Source: Phoronis australis (taxonomy: Eukaryota > Phoronida > Phoronidae). From it: DNA of 64,000 bases. The notes below the pieces were generated by a model, which was not told the DNA's origin, ran no database searches, and was given only the letters and a program-made list of their open reading frames with translations. The translations under genes and the position numbers were made by a program. Where the stretch lies: positions 530,183 to 594,182 of the forward strand of contig NMRA01000135.1 of NCBI GenBank assembly GCA_002633005.1. Direction: 5' to 3'. This document shows positions 36,401 through 49,863 of the stretch, piece by piece. Within the stretch, counting starts at the first letter, position 1. Every line of letters begins with the position of its first letter.

Positions 36401-39400
36401 GCGTTAATGACAAATTGAATTCCTATTGCAACCGCTCTACAATTGCACTGTTCTACTAGTAGAAGCTGTGTTAAGGGGAACGATCTTAGGTGCGCAGACA
36501 GGAGATAAATGACGAACAGAACAGCTTATTTCATAAAGGAATGTTGTACCTATATCAAAACAATTGATGGCACTTGGTTTCTACCCAATGCTTAAGCACT
36601 AAATCAAGAACTGTACAAATTAAGCCTGTTAAACTGAAATAAAAATTACCTCGCTGTAAGATTTCAGCGAACAGTTGGAAGTGATAAACTGTGACACAAA
36701 TTGAAACGATCAAATGTTGGAAGGGTTGATCAATTCTAATTCGTCCTGAAGCCGGTTTCTAGTTGAGTCTTAAATGTCCAGGATTTTTTATTGTGTTGAT
36801 GAAAGGACTACCACTGCAAGGAAAGTCAAGAATTTTGCATCCAATATTATCCCATCTTCGGTTTTATATAGTATTTAAATGACAGAAAATGCTCTTCACA
36901 CCGCCAGAGACCCCCACTCACTTAATGTCCGAGCACCCCTTTTGCAATAACCTCTAGATAAAACAAATCAAAACGAAGGACCGTGATGTCATCGGTTCAT
37001 CTTGTACTCCGGTTTATTACATTTGATCTTCAAAAGCCACAGTCCGAGGTGTTTGACAGAAATGTGTAAATGACCCTTTAAAACTTTTCGTAGGAGTTGA
37101 AACTCAGCAGATTGGAAGCTGCTTTAGCAAGAACCAGAAACGTAACCTTATGTTATGTTTCAACCATGGATTCACCGATGCGTAGTACGGTGCTGTTGTT
37201 GTACCAAGATGGTGAGTTGATGCCTCCCTGTTTAGTAAAGATGGCCTAACATAGAAATATTCACCCGTTCCAAACGCCGTAACTCCATTCAAGAGTCTAT
37301 TAAATGTAAGCCGTTACATGCTTGCAGATCACTGTAATATATTACTACAATAAATTTTACTCCGTAACACTCTTCAACGAGTCCTACATGTGTGTTACAG
37401 TGCGCTCCAGGATCAAGTCTATGTTAACTCTTGTTGCCAAGATTTTCGCTTTTGTTCAGCTTCGAGACTAGCGACAGTCTGCATTTCGCGACGAATTAAC
37501 AAAATGGCCGCCTCACATGAAAGTACCGCTATCCCAGATCTCTCAGGTCTCGCAACTTCACACTTGTTCTCGTTGCTCAAAGAAAAGGCCGTCTCGTTGT
37601 AAGCTTGTTGGAGAGTGTTACAGTTTATAATGTATTGTAGCAATATACTATAGTGCCTTGCAAGCATGTAATGGCTTGCATTTAATAGACTCTTGAATGG
37701 AGTTACGGCGTTTGGAACGGGGTGCAATATTGCAAGAGAAGGTACTTGCAGGATTCGTATAGTCAAGCATTCCGTGGTGTCAGAAAAAAAGCTCTACCGA
37801 AATCGGAGTTGGTTTTTCAAGATGGTGAAGAAAATTAAGAGCAATACGGTGTCCAATGTTTTTGAAATATCTGAAAAGTGAATAATAAAGACCAAATAAT
37901 CAGCTAGTAAACGTTTTTCATAAAATGCCTACAAACCAAAATAAAACACTTTACAGTCAGCTAAGTCTCTTAAGAACGCCAAAACAACAGTCAAAACGGC
38001 AATTTCAAACATCATGTATAATGTCTTTTTATATTTTGCAACAAAAGTGGCTCAATTTATGTGGTTTTGTAAGTTAGACAAGTGAAAACGTTTGGAGGTT
38101 ACAAGTCACAATTGGTTAAAAAACAAGATGTGTCAAATTGACCACCGGTACAGAATGTGTACTCTACAACATGTGCTTGTAATTTAACAACCTTTTTCAG
38201 AAAAAAATGTACAATCTACAATAAGTAAATAATGTTATTGTTTATTTTAAATTGTTTTAATATTCAGATACTATTTATTCAATTATTTCCCTATTTGAAA
38301 TAATTAAACGTACCAGTTAACTAGTCAGATAATGTTGAGCCTAATTGTTAAAATGAATATCAAATACAAATTATTTTTAATGAAATACATTCATTTGATG
38401 TTTCGAAAATAACTTTTACTCTGAAAATCGATCTGGACATTACGATCACCTCGGTCAGGGTCAGAGTATATGCAGATTATATGTATATGAAACTGTCAAG
38501 GACACGCAGCTACAACTTTTCTTACCGATGGTCGACATGTATTCAAGAGACATGTATTGCTTATACCAGTAGTCTACAATGAAATTTATGTCCTCAGAAG
38601 GTCGCCGTCAATATATAACTGCTATATTTACGTTCATGGGCGGCGCACCACAGGGTGGCTGAGAGGGCTTTCGTGCTTTAGCTCAGGTGTTTTGTGCAAT
38701 GGGCCCAACCATGAGGCCTGTGTACGTCTCATGCACCGCAAATGACATCAGGCCACTTGCTTTTTTTAAACGATGCGCACTCGGTGACTGCCCACCGTAG
38801 TAATGGATTCGATCAATCGAGGCGTGGAATCCATTTTTATGTTGCCGAAATGGGACGGCTCAAGTTAGGACCTGATTTTCGAATAGGGGTTGTACGTGAC
38901 GCAATAAACAGACGATCAGCGGGTTTCTGATTTATTGAAGTATTTTAAAAAGATGCCAAGATCAGAAAGCACAGCACCTTCAAATCCTTCTGCGGAAGGT
39001 GATTCACCAGGTGGCAGTAGTAGTCTTGGAACAAACGCAAATGACACATGCTCGTCACAAAGTTACAATTCTGCGTTACAAATTGAAACGTCTGCAGATG
39101 ACCCAAACAATGATTGGTCATGACGACCAGGGCTCAGTTTCATAAAAGTTATACGCAGTGTAGCAACAATGACGTCGCATTATCACGCGTCACGTTGTTA
39201 TTTTTGAACAATGGACCTGACGTCATGCAACAATCAAATTTATCCAGCGGATAAGTTTTGAACCTTTATGCAGAAGACAAACTTCAAAGAAGTATTCATG
39301 GCGGGCACACAAGAACTGAAAGTATCTTGCTATAATTAACGTAGGACGCTTCGGAAAGAAAGTGGCGTATCAACATTTTCGGAGTGGTCTCAATTTCTAA

Positions 39401-42400
39401 TAGAATTTACTGGAGTTTCTTAAGTGAGTAAACTTGCGTCGCTTAGAAATAAAAGAAAATGTAAGGTGAAAAGATCACATCATTCGTCATTATATTGAAA
39501 AACGATAGACCAAAATCCAGTTGTAAATATGCTGGTTAAAGTCGCGGCTCGTGAGCAGGCTACAACGGAAAGGGTTTTCAGTACAGTATTATTTATTGGA
39601 CACTCGTTCAAATGAATAGTGCGATCTGATCACGAGCACATCACCAACCTTCAATTCTCTGTCACAGTGAAGAGGTCTGTAAGCAATCTACCTAACATGT
39701 TTACTAACTTGAATACTAAATTTATTGATAAAACCAGTAACACAATGCGTTTTGTGCAATCTGTTTCAATTAAATAATACATAGCAAAACTAAGCATGCA
39801 TATTTTATGATTAGTACATGTACGTACATCCGCTTTTCATAATTTATTCAAACATTTGCTTCCCAAATTATACGCGCTTTGGGTCAAAGAATGCTATTAT
39901 ACAGTTGGAAGTACTGCACATGTTCGTTAAACAAGTCTACTAAATTTTCAAACTTATTTGAAGTCAGTATAAAACCCCACGTGGAATAACTAGAAGTGTA
40001 TTTATATTTTTGTCGTTCACATTTGCATACGATTTGTTATGAAGTCATAGTTCAGGTATAAGAAGGCCGAAAGTAAATTTGGTTAATATTATTTATTAAC
40101 GACCGTCAAAATAGATGTAATGTGACGTAATACAAAAACACTCCGAAGATGCGCGAAAAACCGCCATGCGACAAAATACAAACAAACATATACCGACTGT
40201 AAAGAAAGCCAATCCAGAAGCAATTATTGAGAGAATGAAAAGGAAACACGGACAACTAATAAAGGAAAAAGGGAAATCATTGTAAAACAGTATCACGGCT
40301 AAAAACTAGTATTATCAATAAGAATCTAAGTTAGAGTCATTAATTATTTACATAGTTAAATAGATCACGTACAATATAGTCAATTTGGTGCATAATTTAA
40401 TTTCTCACCATTATAGATATTGCCTAAATTAGGTGATGTGAAGTGAAAATTTCTCAAGTGTACATTTTCGTTATATATGAATTGTCACGCTCATGTCTGA
40501 AATTGGCGCTTCTATCAGATTAGAAGTGATATATGTCAAACATCCCTAACTTTGTCATCTGAAACAAAATGAGTCAATGAGAACGAAATTGCCTGTGTGT
40601 GATATCAGCAAAATGATTCATAGTGTAGAGCAAGTACTTTTTGTGTGCACTTGAAGTGACTAAGGCCGAGATTACGGTACCCTTTAGGTATATTAACAGC
40701 AGGCGCTGCCAACGATGTGATTTCCACTATTTCGCGAATGTCGCTCGCCGATGTGCAGTCGCCGCAAGTTTCAAATAACCCCGCTTTCCCCTTTGCCAGA
40801 ACGACTGGTCGATCTAAATCAAGATTTGTCCAACGTCCCTCTTGTCATAACCGATTTTTTATTTACGTAGCCTTTAGTAAACAAATTAGAAAGGCTGCGT
40901 AAGTTTTGAAATCTTTCAAGCGACGTTGAGCCTTTTTTCCCAGACGTCAGTGGTGGATCCAGAATCTTAAAGCTTTGTCAGTATGACTTTGTATAGGACG
41001 ATCAGACCACTGCCTACACACTCCTATGCCGACTATTGTAAAAGTTCTTCAATTTGGGCCGTGAAAAATTAATTACTTTGTTCAAGGTCAGAGCTTGTGC
41101 CAAATTTTAGAAATATGCAATATTCGTCGTCCCAAATACCAAGAGTAACCACGACAAACGATCATTTTCCTCGATATTGCACTCTATTAGGACGCATGGA
41201 AAGGCTGCGTTGGTTGCTATTTTTGTCTATTTTTTGACAAAACGTAGTGTCCGAAAGTTGAAAAATATGATGAACCCCGTAATTGCCATGTCCCAATATG
41301 TAAAATCAGAAAATTCAACTTTTGTTCCTATTTCTGTGTCCTAAATTTTAAAGACTTCCCAAACTGGAAAATTTTACCTAATACCACTGTAGTGCATATC
41401 CGCGGGCCGTTTCAGTGCAACTCACCGAGTTTCGCTGACATGTCATCTTATCCATTCACGGTTTTCCACGAGGTAGGCCTATTGTATCAGAAAGAACATG
41501 CAGTTATTGGCCCGAGATTTCGCAAATCGAGCGAAAACCGGTACAAAATCGGTCTTTTATATCGTTTACGACCATTGAGCTCGAAAAGCCGTATCGGAAC
41601 CGACTTGTCTGCATACACTGATTAATTGTTTACCGCGAAATCTCAAACAACTAATCTAAATATGTACACAAGGCTTCTGGCAGTGAACAATTTACAAATT
41701 GTTCCGTTGGAACCTCAACCAGACGGATTGAATGGCCATAATTTCCTTGGGTACACTAGTGAAGCCCCGAGCATTCTTGAGAAACACTCGCCTTTGATCT
41801 GCGTTATTTTGCGTGGTCTTGCCTTTTCGCGAGAGTCATGGTTCTACGGAATGCACTCCTTGAACTCGACACTACGTGGGAAGGCGGGCTTCATGGACGT
41901 TAGATCATGTACACGGAGAATGCACAACTTCCTATAAACCGTTTAATCCAATGAAGTCGGAGCGCTATTAAGATTTCATCGTTACATGTTCATAGGAATT
42001 AACTAACCACAGACAAATTTAACGATTTTATTACTTGTTAAAAAGATCGCCTGAATGCCTTACAGACATAACATTGCTCTTCACAGACGTTGTTCACACT
42101 GGATAATTATCCGAGCATTGATTGAGTACCGGGCAAAAAAAGTAATGTTTCTTTGTTTAACAACCTCTTCTAAAACCTCAGATAAGTCTCAATGGATTTG
42201 TTGTCTTTACGCTTCCTTTTGTCATACATCTCGTCTGCGGATGGGTAAATTTATTTCGATTTTGTAACGCGCCCAGTCCTTCCTCATCAGCACGTTCCCA
42301 AGTCCGCCGGAAGCTTGTCGCGAGCCAATATTGACGTCAACCGTCGAAACAAATAGGAAATTTGTCAGGTCACAGCTACACAGTTCTAAAACAATGACGA

Positions 42401-45400
42401 TCAAACACTGGCTGACTGGAGACAACATGCCTCTAATAACGTGGTTACACATATGTTTATGAATATAGCTAGTTCGAAACATTTTAATGCCCGTCGTTTA
42501 CATCAAAACTTTAATGTGAACACTCAGTGCTTTGGCACAGCTTTTTATTGTATTTTTTAAATGAAAGTTAATAACGTTTTTCATTGGTCCTCGCATTGCA
42601 GACGACAGCTGCATTGTCCAATGAGCGGTGTCGTCATGCATATCGATCAGCACTCAGTTTAATTTTGAACACCATGTTTTTGTTATTTGCAGCAATCTAA
42701 CCTATTCCATTTTGAAGAAATATTATTAAAGTGTTACTCTTTATCAAATGAAATGAATCACATGTCTCACGTGAGCCTTAACAACGACACGTGATGTGTG
42801 TTACATAACGCCGTTGAAGAGCGTGTTTGGCGGAAATTATAGAACTTCCAGGAACTTGAGCCTCAGACGGTTTGTGGATAACTGCGAAAACTAATAAGCG
42901 CTCCAGGACGTTTATCGAAAACGAGTTAGCGTCTATGCAAACTATCGGGAAAAATTCTAAAACAACTACTCATACTAGTCTCGTTGTATAGGCGTTTTTG
43001 GCAGATCTGTCACATGGTGACATCGTAAAACCACCGAGCATTTACCCTTCGAGAAACGCCGTTCCGTTGTCAGCTTCCGGCAGTAAGCTGGGGAAATAAA
43101 ATGAGTCGAAATGCGACCATGATGGGCGATGTTTCGGAAAAAAATCATGGATGTATATTCGTGGGGACGCAGTTACGAAAATTTCCGGTGGGAAATGAAC
43201 GTTGCGTGTGTCTCATGTAATGAGTGCACGGTATACACAGTACCGGTCCTAGTGCGCGTCAGTTTTGATACGCATCGACAATTGATTAATTATAGACAGT
43301 ATAAAACGCACCAAATAATACAAGTCTGTATACTTCTAATTGGGGTAAACGTTTTGGAAGTATTTCTGCATAACACAGAACGCATGAAACATTATAGTGA
43401 CAGTTCGTTTAACATGTTTATTTTTTCGTTTGTTGTTTAAATTGATCAATCATCCAAGAAATGTCTTGCGGGATTCTCGGCAGACAAACCATTGTTTATA
43501 ACTAAACAGTTTGGGTCTGTTTTACGACACTTGACTTACGACAGAAATTTGGGTCTTACACTCCAAACAACTATTTCTGCAAAATAATTAAATTTTACTT
43601 GAGCAAAAGGGCAAAATCTCTCAGAATCTACACACAACTGTTAGTTAACAGTGGCAGATCTACGTTTTCAGCAAGGGGTTACGGCCGGATTCGAGCGAAT
43701 CCGAGGCGCGTAGCACCGATGGGAAGGAAGGTCGGGAGGGGGTTTCCCTCCTCCCGTTAAGATTTTTTGTGGTTTTAAGTAGCTGATTTCGTTTTTCTGG
43801 CGAAAGTTTTTCAATTTTTATTTTTGATCCTGTCCGAGGGGGGGTTTAAACCCCCTGAACCTTCACTGTAGATCCGCATCTGGTTACTGGGAAATTGTCT
43901 GTAGATTATTTTTAGACAGCGACCGTCTCATAATTACTCAACTAAATATTTAACAATTGTGAGCTAGGAGCTTAAGTCTCAAGTCTTAGGACAGCTCCAT
44001 TTCATGAAACAAACCCCAGAAAACAAGACAATGTGATCGCATGCTAGCAAATGACTGTTTTATTGCCAACTATATTTGGCGGGAGTCGGTGGTGCGCGCA
44101 TGTCGCAGTGAATGCTTTCATTAGTTTATTAAAGTTGGAAATAAAGCATTGGGGCGTACAGTATGATTACAGAGCATTTTCGGTTTTTTAGTTCAGCGAT
44201 GTATATGTTTTTCACAGCTACAAATGTGACTCCGACTGAAGGTAAGCTGGAGAGATCCCAAGTGTAAACAAAAACAAATAATTTGTAGGCGGGTGAAAAT
44301 AGGCACTTAGGCTATGTTTCAAACCTTCGAAATTTTAAGAGTGTAGTTATTAGAGCCATTAAAATCCGAGTTTTTCGAGTAGGCATATTTATTTTCTGTG
44401 ACTAGACTTGAATAAGTACACGTCAATTTTTCTACGGGCGAACTTCATCTTTACTTCATACATGTACTTGCACGCACATTGGGATTTTTTAAAATTCATT
44501 GAAAAGAGGTCTATAAAATGTAGCCTTCGTTGTCAAAGTGCCAAACAACACAGCAAAATTTGAAGATTGATACATTTGGCAAGTATTACTGTATAACTTT
44601 CATGTTTTTATCTCTGTCACCTAGTGGTGTTGCGTAAAAGCAAGACCCAAATTAATTCTACAGAAAACATGTATTGAGTGGCGTTTTCAAATATATATTA
44701 GTCGAGGTCTCTGGGGTCACAGACACGTTTCAATTCAATTTTAAAACACTGTTCAAATATTGTAATAAATATTATCAAACATTTCACTTGAATTACATAA
44801 TCTAATCTCTAGTTCTACGGTTGTGTGTCTATTTCTGGATGCCAACAGATGTGTTATTGCATTAAAACATCAAAGAATGTAAAAACCAGTATGACGTGCG
44901 CTAAACACTGCGCCCGCCCGCGGGTTATCACTCATGACACTAGTGTTTCCGACTCAAAGTAAGGGGAATGTTTTATTGAAGGTCTCAAGTCCAGTCAGGT
45001 TGTAGGCACGTTTACTGCGAAACTTGCTGCTGATGTAAACGTGATCGTGAATCAGATTCGAGTTGAATGCCCACCGTCATAAACAACGTTAATTTTAATT
45101 AAAATTGCTTGCCGATGAAAATTCAAAATCCGACAGCCAGGCATACAACTTCGTCAAATCAGGGCCCAGGCGTCAAAATGGCCGGCGGAACGAAATCTAC
45201 CGGCAGAAGCATGGATAGTTTTAGAAAAAAACGTGGGTATGGATTAATTGACCCACACAGCCTCACGTCCATGCGGACAATTTGGATGACCTATGGGACA
45301 TGTTGGTTTGTTGTCCTTTTTCGCTGCTAATTTTAGTAGGTCCCTTGGCCCGAGTTAAGCAGTCACAGTGCGTCAGTGAAATTATTATTTGCTCCAGTGA

Positions 45401-48400
45401 CGCGGGGCACGCTCCTAAAAATATCGCTGCAGGGGGCAAAGTCGTTATACTGACGTCATTGTTTCAGAACTTTGGAATTCATTACGTTGACACGCTGCAT
45501 CCAGTATTGAAGCTTTATTGTTACCCGTTAAGTTAAACAATGAGTTTTGAGGAGGTAATCCAATATAATGAATTTTCATCAAATAAACTGAAAAATAAAA
45601 CTTCGCAAATTTTCTACAAAAGCGATAAAATTGTCATGAATGACATACTTATCAAATTTTAATGTTTTGATTACTGTAAAAGTTTATCGTTCGAACTATC
45701 AGTCATATTCAATGACTATAACTCCACTCGTGTCACATTTCAAAGTTATGTATGATCTTATCGACAATACATGTATTTAGGATCTTATTGGCAAATCTAT
45801 GTATTTAGATTTCAACTCAGTAAAAGTGTATGTTCTCTCAAAGTAGGAAGCCTGTAGAATTTGCTTTTTGACTTTTTACCAATCTGCCATTACGGTTACA
45901 TAAGACCTTATCGACTACTCTGTGTGATTTACATAAATATCTACAAAACTATAACCCAGAACTGTATATTTTTTGAAAGTAGGCAACTTGCAGAATTCGA
46001 TTTTTGTCTTTGCATCGATCTTTTATTGACTAGGTCACGTGACCATGCATTTTAGTAACAAAATGTAGCAAAAATGAAAGGTACGTCCGTAGCAGAACAT
46101 GACCGTGTAACGCGATCGCGTGCGAAGTTTTAAGTGTTTCCTTACTCGGTTCCGTATTTGTTACCATTCGTAAACCGGGTTCTGACTAGCGGCAGGTAGG
46201 ACTCAGGTGGAGTAAAATTAATTGACTGTACCAGTTTTCTGCGTGCATCAACCACTCAGTAGCATTACTTCCTGTACGTAGTCTACTCTAGTAATTTGTG
46301 TGTCTTAAATTGCTCTAGTAATGTAACTTGAAGCATCCAAAAGCATTTTCCGCGGTTGCTTGAATTCCATGCTCCGTGTTATGAATTTACGTGAGTCAAA
46401 TTGACATCGATTTTTGAGACAATAGAAGTGCTTGTCTAAGTATTCGTATTGTGAAGATTACATTGCTAACAAACTGTACTTACAGTCAGCGGAAGCTAAT
46501 GACCCAAGCAAAGTCATGTTAACAGAAAGCCAAGCACAGTACGGGCACATCAATCTTCTCGGGCGAATGAAATATAATATCACAATTAAAACCATCATTA
46601 AATAATGATACTAACGACTTTTCTAATGCCGCTTCGAATATTACTACTACATCTACTTCAATTACTACTACTACTGCAGCTGTTATTGCTACCACTACTA
46701 CTACTACTGCTATTACTGCGATCGTAAGAATTTAATAACAAAACCAATTTCTAGTACTACCAGAACTACTACTATTATCACTAAAAGAATTTAATACTAC
46801 TACTACTACTAGCACTATTATTATTCAGCTTTCATTATTACTACTACGACTACTGTTGCATCTAATACATTATGAAGGAAGTAATGGACGTAGCAAAAGC
46901 ATTATCAAGAGCAACAACAACAACGACGACGACGACGACGACAAGGAAGAAAACGACGATGACGATAATACTAATAATACTACTACTAACAATGATAATG
47001 ATACTACCACTACCACCACCACCACCATCTTCACCACCATTATCACCACTACCACTACTACTACTACTAATAACAACAACAACAACAACAAAAACAACAA
47101 CAACAAATTATAATAATAATAACAGTAATAAGAATGATAACGACAACAGCATCCTTCATAATAACATTTTAGTGAAATTGTTATTGCTATTATTGGTATC
47201 ATAATCATCATTATAGTTATTGTTATATTGGTGAAATAACAATGTTGGCGACACACGTAATACTACCAGTAGTTGTAGTGCAATTTCTCAGATCTAAGAA
47301 CAAACGTCGGTCGGGAGAAGATATCATGAAAAAGAAACTGCGAGTAAATAGTTGCACACATCTAATACTTTGACTATTTCACTACTGAACACTGATAACA
47401 GAGGCAGAAACAAGCCTTTAGTATCGGCAATCGTTTACAGCCTTTGATTTATTCCAAGTTTATTGGAGTAAGGTACTAATAACTATCGCAATTTCGGAAA
47501 CAACGAATCTGTGTCTGCATTTTGTGACATCGTCTAAGAACGTTGCAAGATTAATAAAAAACAATATTTCTTTTTTCTCCAATTCAATGTCTTTCTGCTG
47601 TTGTTTCGCCTACATGTATACTATTGTCGTGTTGGGCCGCAGTCAAACGTTGGCGACAGGTACGCACCCTCTTGGAAACCAAAGGCAGACGTTTGTATTT
47701 ATAAGTGCAGCGTTAACACTGTTAACAACACACGTCATGTGGCATTTATTTGACTGTTTTGGAAACCAAAACAGCGTCTCACGTCATGTCTCAAATGATT
47801 TTTCATTTTATTCCTTGACACAAGTTTGTGTTTTCGTAAGCTACATGGTCGCCTTGTCGGTGTCTAGGAAAGAGATGTCAGGATCGTTCATAATCTATAA
47901 GCTATGCTCCATGCAAGCCTTCAGCCTGACTCCTGCAACTATGATAGATTACTGTTCCACCAGCCAGCCCTATGTTACTCACTACACAACTGACCATCTT
48001 CAAAGGATAAAAAACAAGGCCAGTAGCCGTCTTACTTTCACTGTCGTTCTCGTCGACATACAATACTTACTACAACTGTCTTTGAAATCTGGCCAAATGG
48101 TAAACGTCAGCAAAGCGTCTTCATTTCTTAATGCAAGCAAATGATTAGCCATTGACGGTTGCTGCCCCTCCATGCTGGAATGTCACGTTGTACATTCAGT
48201 CGCACCGTTCGTTGACAGGAAAACAGATTCATGCAAATTTTTGACGAAATAATAATGGATTTCATTACATTCCACATTTTGACTTGTTAGAAGGAGATGT
48301 TAATGCGTGAAAAGAATCCTACGTGGACACCCTAACCGGTCGAGATGGGCGGGGCAACTCCACCGGTTTGCGTAACTCAGAAGCTGCCGGTTTAGATCAA

Positions 48401-49808
48401 AGACACCATGCTATTGTGGTTAATTAACTTGCCTCACGCTGCTAATGTTATGGCTCTCTAGATAATGGGAACCACCATAAACACAATGGGGGCGACAATA
48501 GTATTTTTAAATTTTCGTTTTGAAAGTTTGTAAGTAGCATATTTGAAAAGTTCATGAAATGCAAAGTGATTAGGTTTTTGAATTTTGAAAATTGGAAAGA
48601 AAATTAAAATGTGACTTTTAAAACCTAAAATGTTTATTCAATGTTAAAGTAATACGTTCCTCATAAATTCGGCGCAACATCATTCTGCCAGTTATCAAAT
48701 CACCAGGCAGCAGTTGGGTTTTGAGGTAAACCAAGTGTCATCGTACAATTCGTGGCACGTGAAACAGAGCCCCCATTTGGCTAATTTCGTTTTTGCTTTA
48801 TTTTTGTGGTCCTCAACCTATACCGTACCATTTGTGTAATTGCTGTTTAAGTATTTTAATATTGAAAGCTGCGTTTGGTTTCGATTAGTTGGCTAAACAC
48901 AAAAATCGAATAAGAACTTTTGCGCTTCTAAAATCGGTCCCATAATATTCCTTTCCGTGACTGGATTCTATTTCAGCTGCCAAACATCAAACAATCAGCG
49001 GCTCGTGAAAACGTTTCACAGCTTACCGTCTGACCGGGCAATAATTCAAGATCGGATGAGCGCGGTAATGTTTTAATATTAATCCCCAAAGCGCTTCGGT
49101 TAAGAACCCAACACTGCTAGCTAAATAGGGAAGCTTTAATTTTTATTCATTTTTTATATCGTTGGTATTTTCGGTTGAAAAAGCCTGGGATTGTGTTATT
49201 TATTAAGCTGCGTTGCGACTTAAAAAACATTGTATTCAGGCAATCTCACTCTCTAGCCACCGTAATTTCCCCACATCACGTGACCTCGCCAATTTTAGCT
49301 CGCTTAGAAGATATCTAGGTTGCATCTGCGTTTCATTGCTGGATGGACAGTTATGTAGTGTAAATCATGCAAGTAGACATAAATGTCACCGAATGGTTAA
49401 TCTACAAATATGAGCATATAGCTGTATTATTGTCAAACAACCCAAGGGACACATGGAATTCCCGTACATTACAGCAAAAAATGAACTTTTCACACTCGGC
49501 AAAACTAACAACTGTCTGGCAATCACCAGGACTTATCAGTTTTGTACAACGACGGTCGCCTGGAGATCAAAGTAAACGTGTTCAATGTCGTAGTTTTTAT
49601 GTGCGGGCAAACCCGGCTTGTTGCTCCTGAGAATTTAGTTGTTCGAGCCTGTCAACCCATGAAACCGTTTAATTTCAAATTCTTATCACAATCAGGCATA
49701 ACGTAGATGAAAATAATAAACCATCTTTTTAAAAAGAATGGTGATTTTCGTGGAGATTGTTACCACTTTCAGAGCACAAACTTCATTGGCTATGTAGCAA
49801 AACATAGT

Positions 49809-49863
<55 letters not shown>

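Noticed and set aside
37419-37766. 115-codon minus frame
   Set aside because: It spans the inverted arm and core of a transposable element and has no recognised domain.
46870-47256. 128-codon Leu/Val-rich minus frame and overlapping plus frames
   Set aside because: Direct translation of a trinucleotide array; frames are open on both strands because the repeat lacks stops.
47587-48144. GPCR fragment
   Set aside because: Hydrophobic stretches exist but there is no DRY, CWxP or NPxxY motif and no order matching TM helices.
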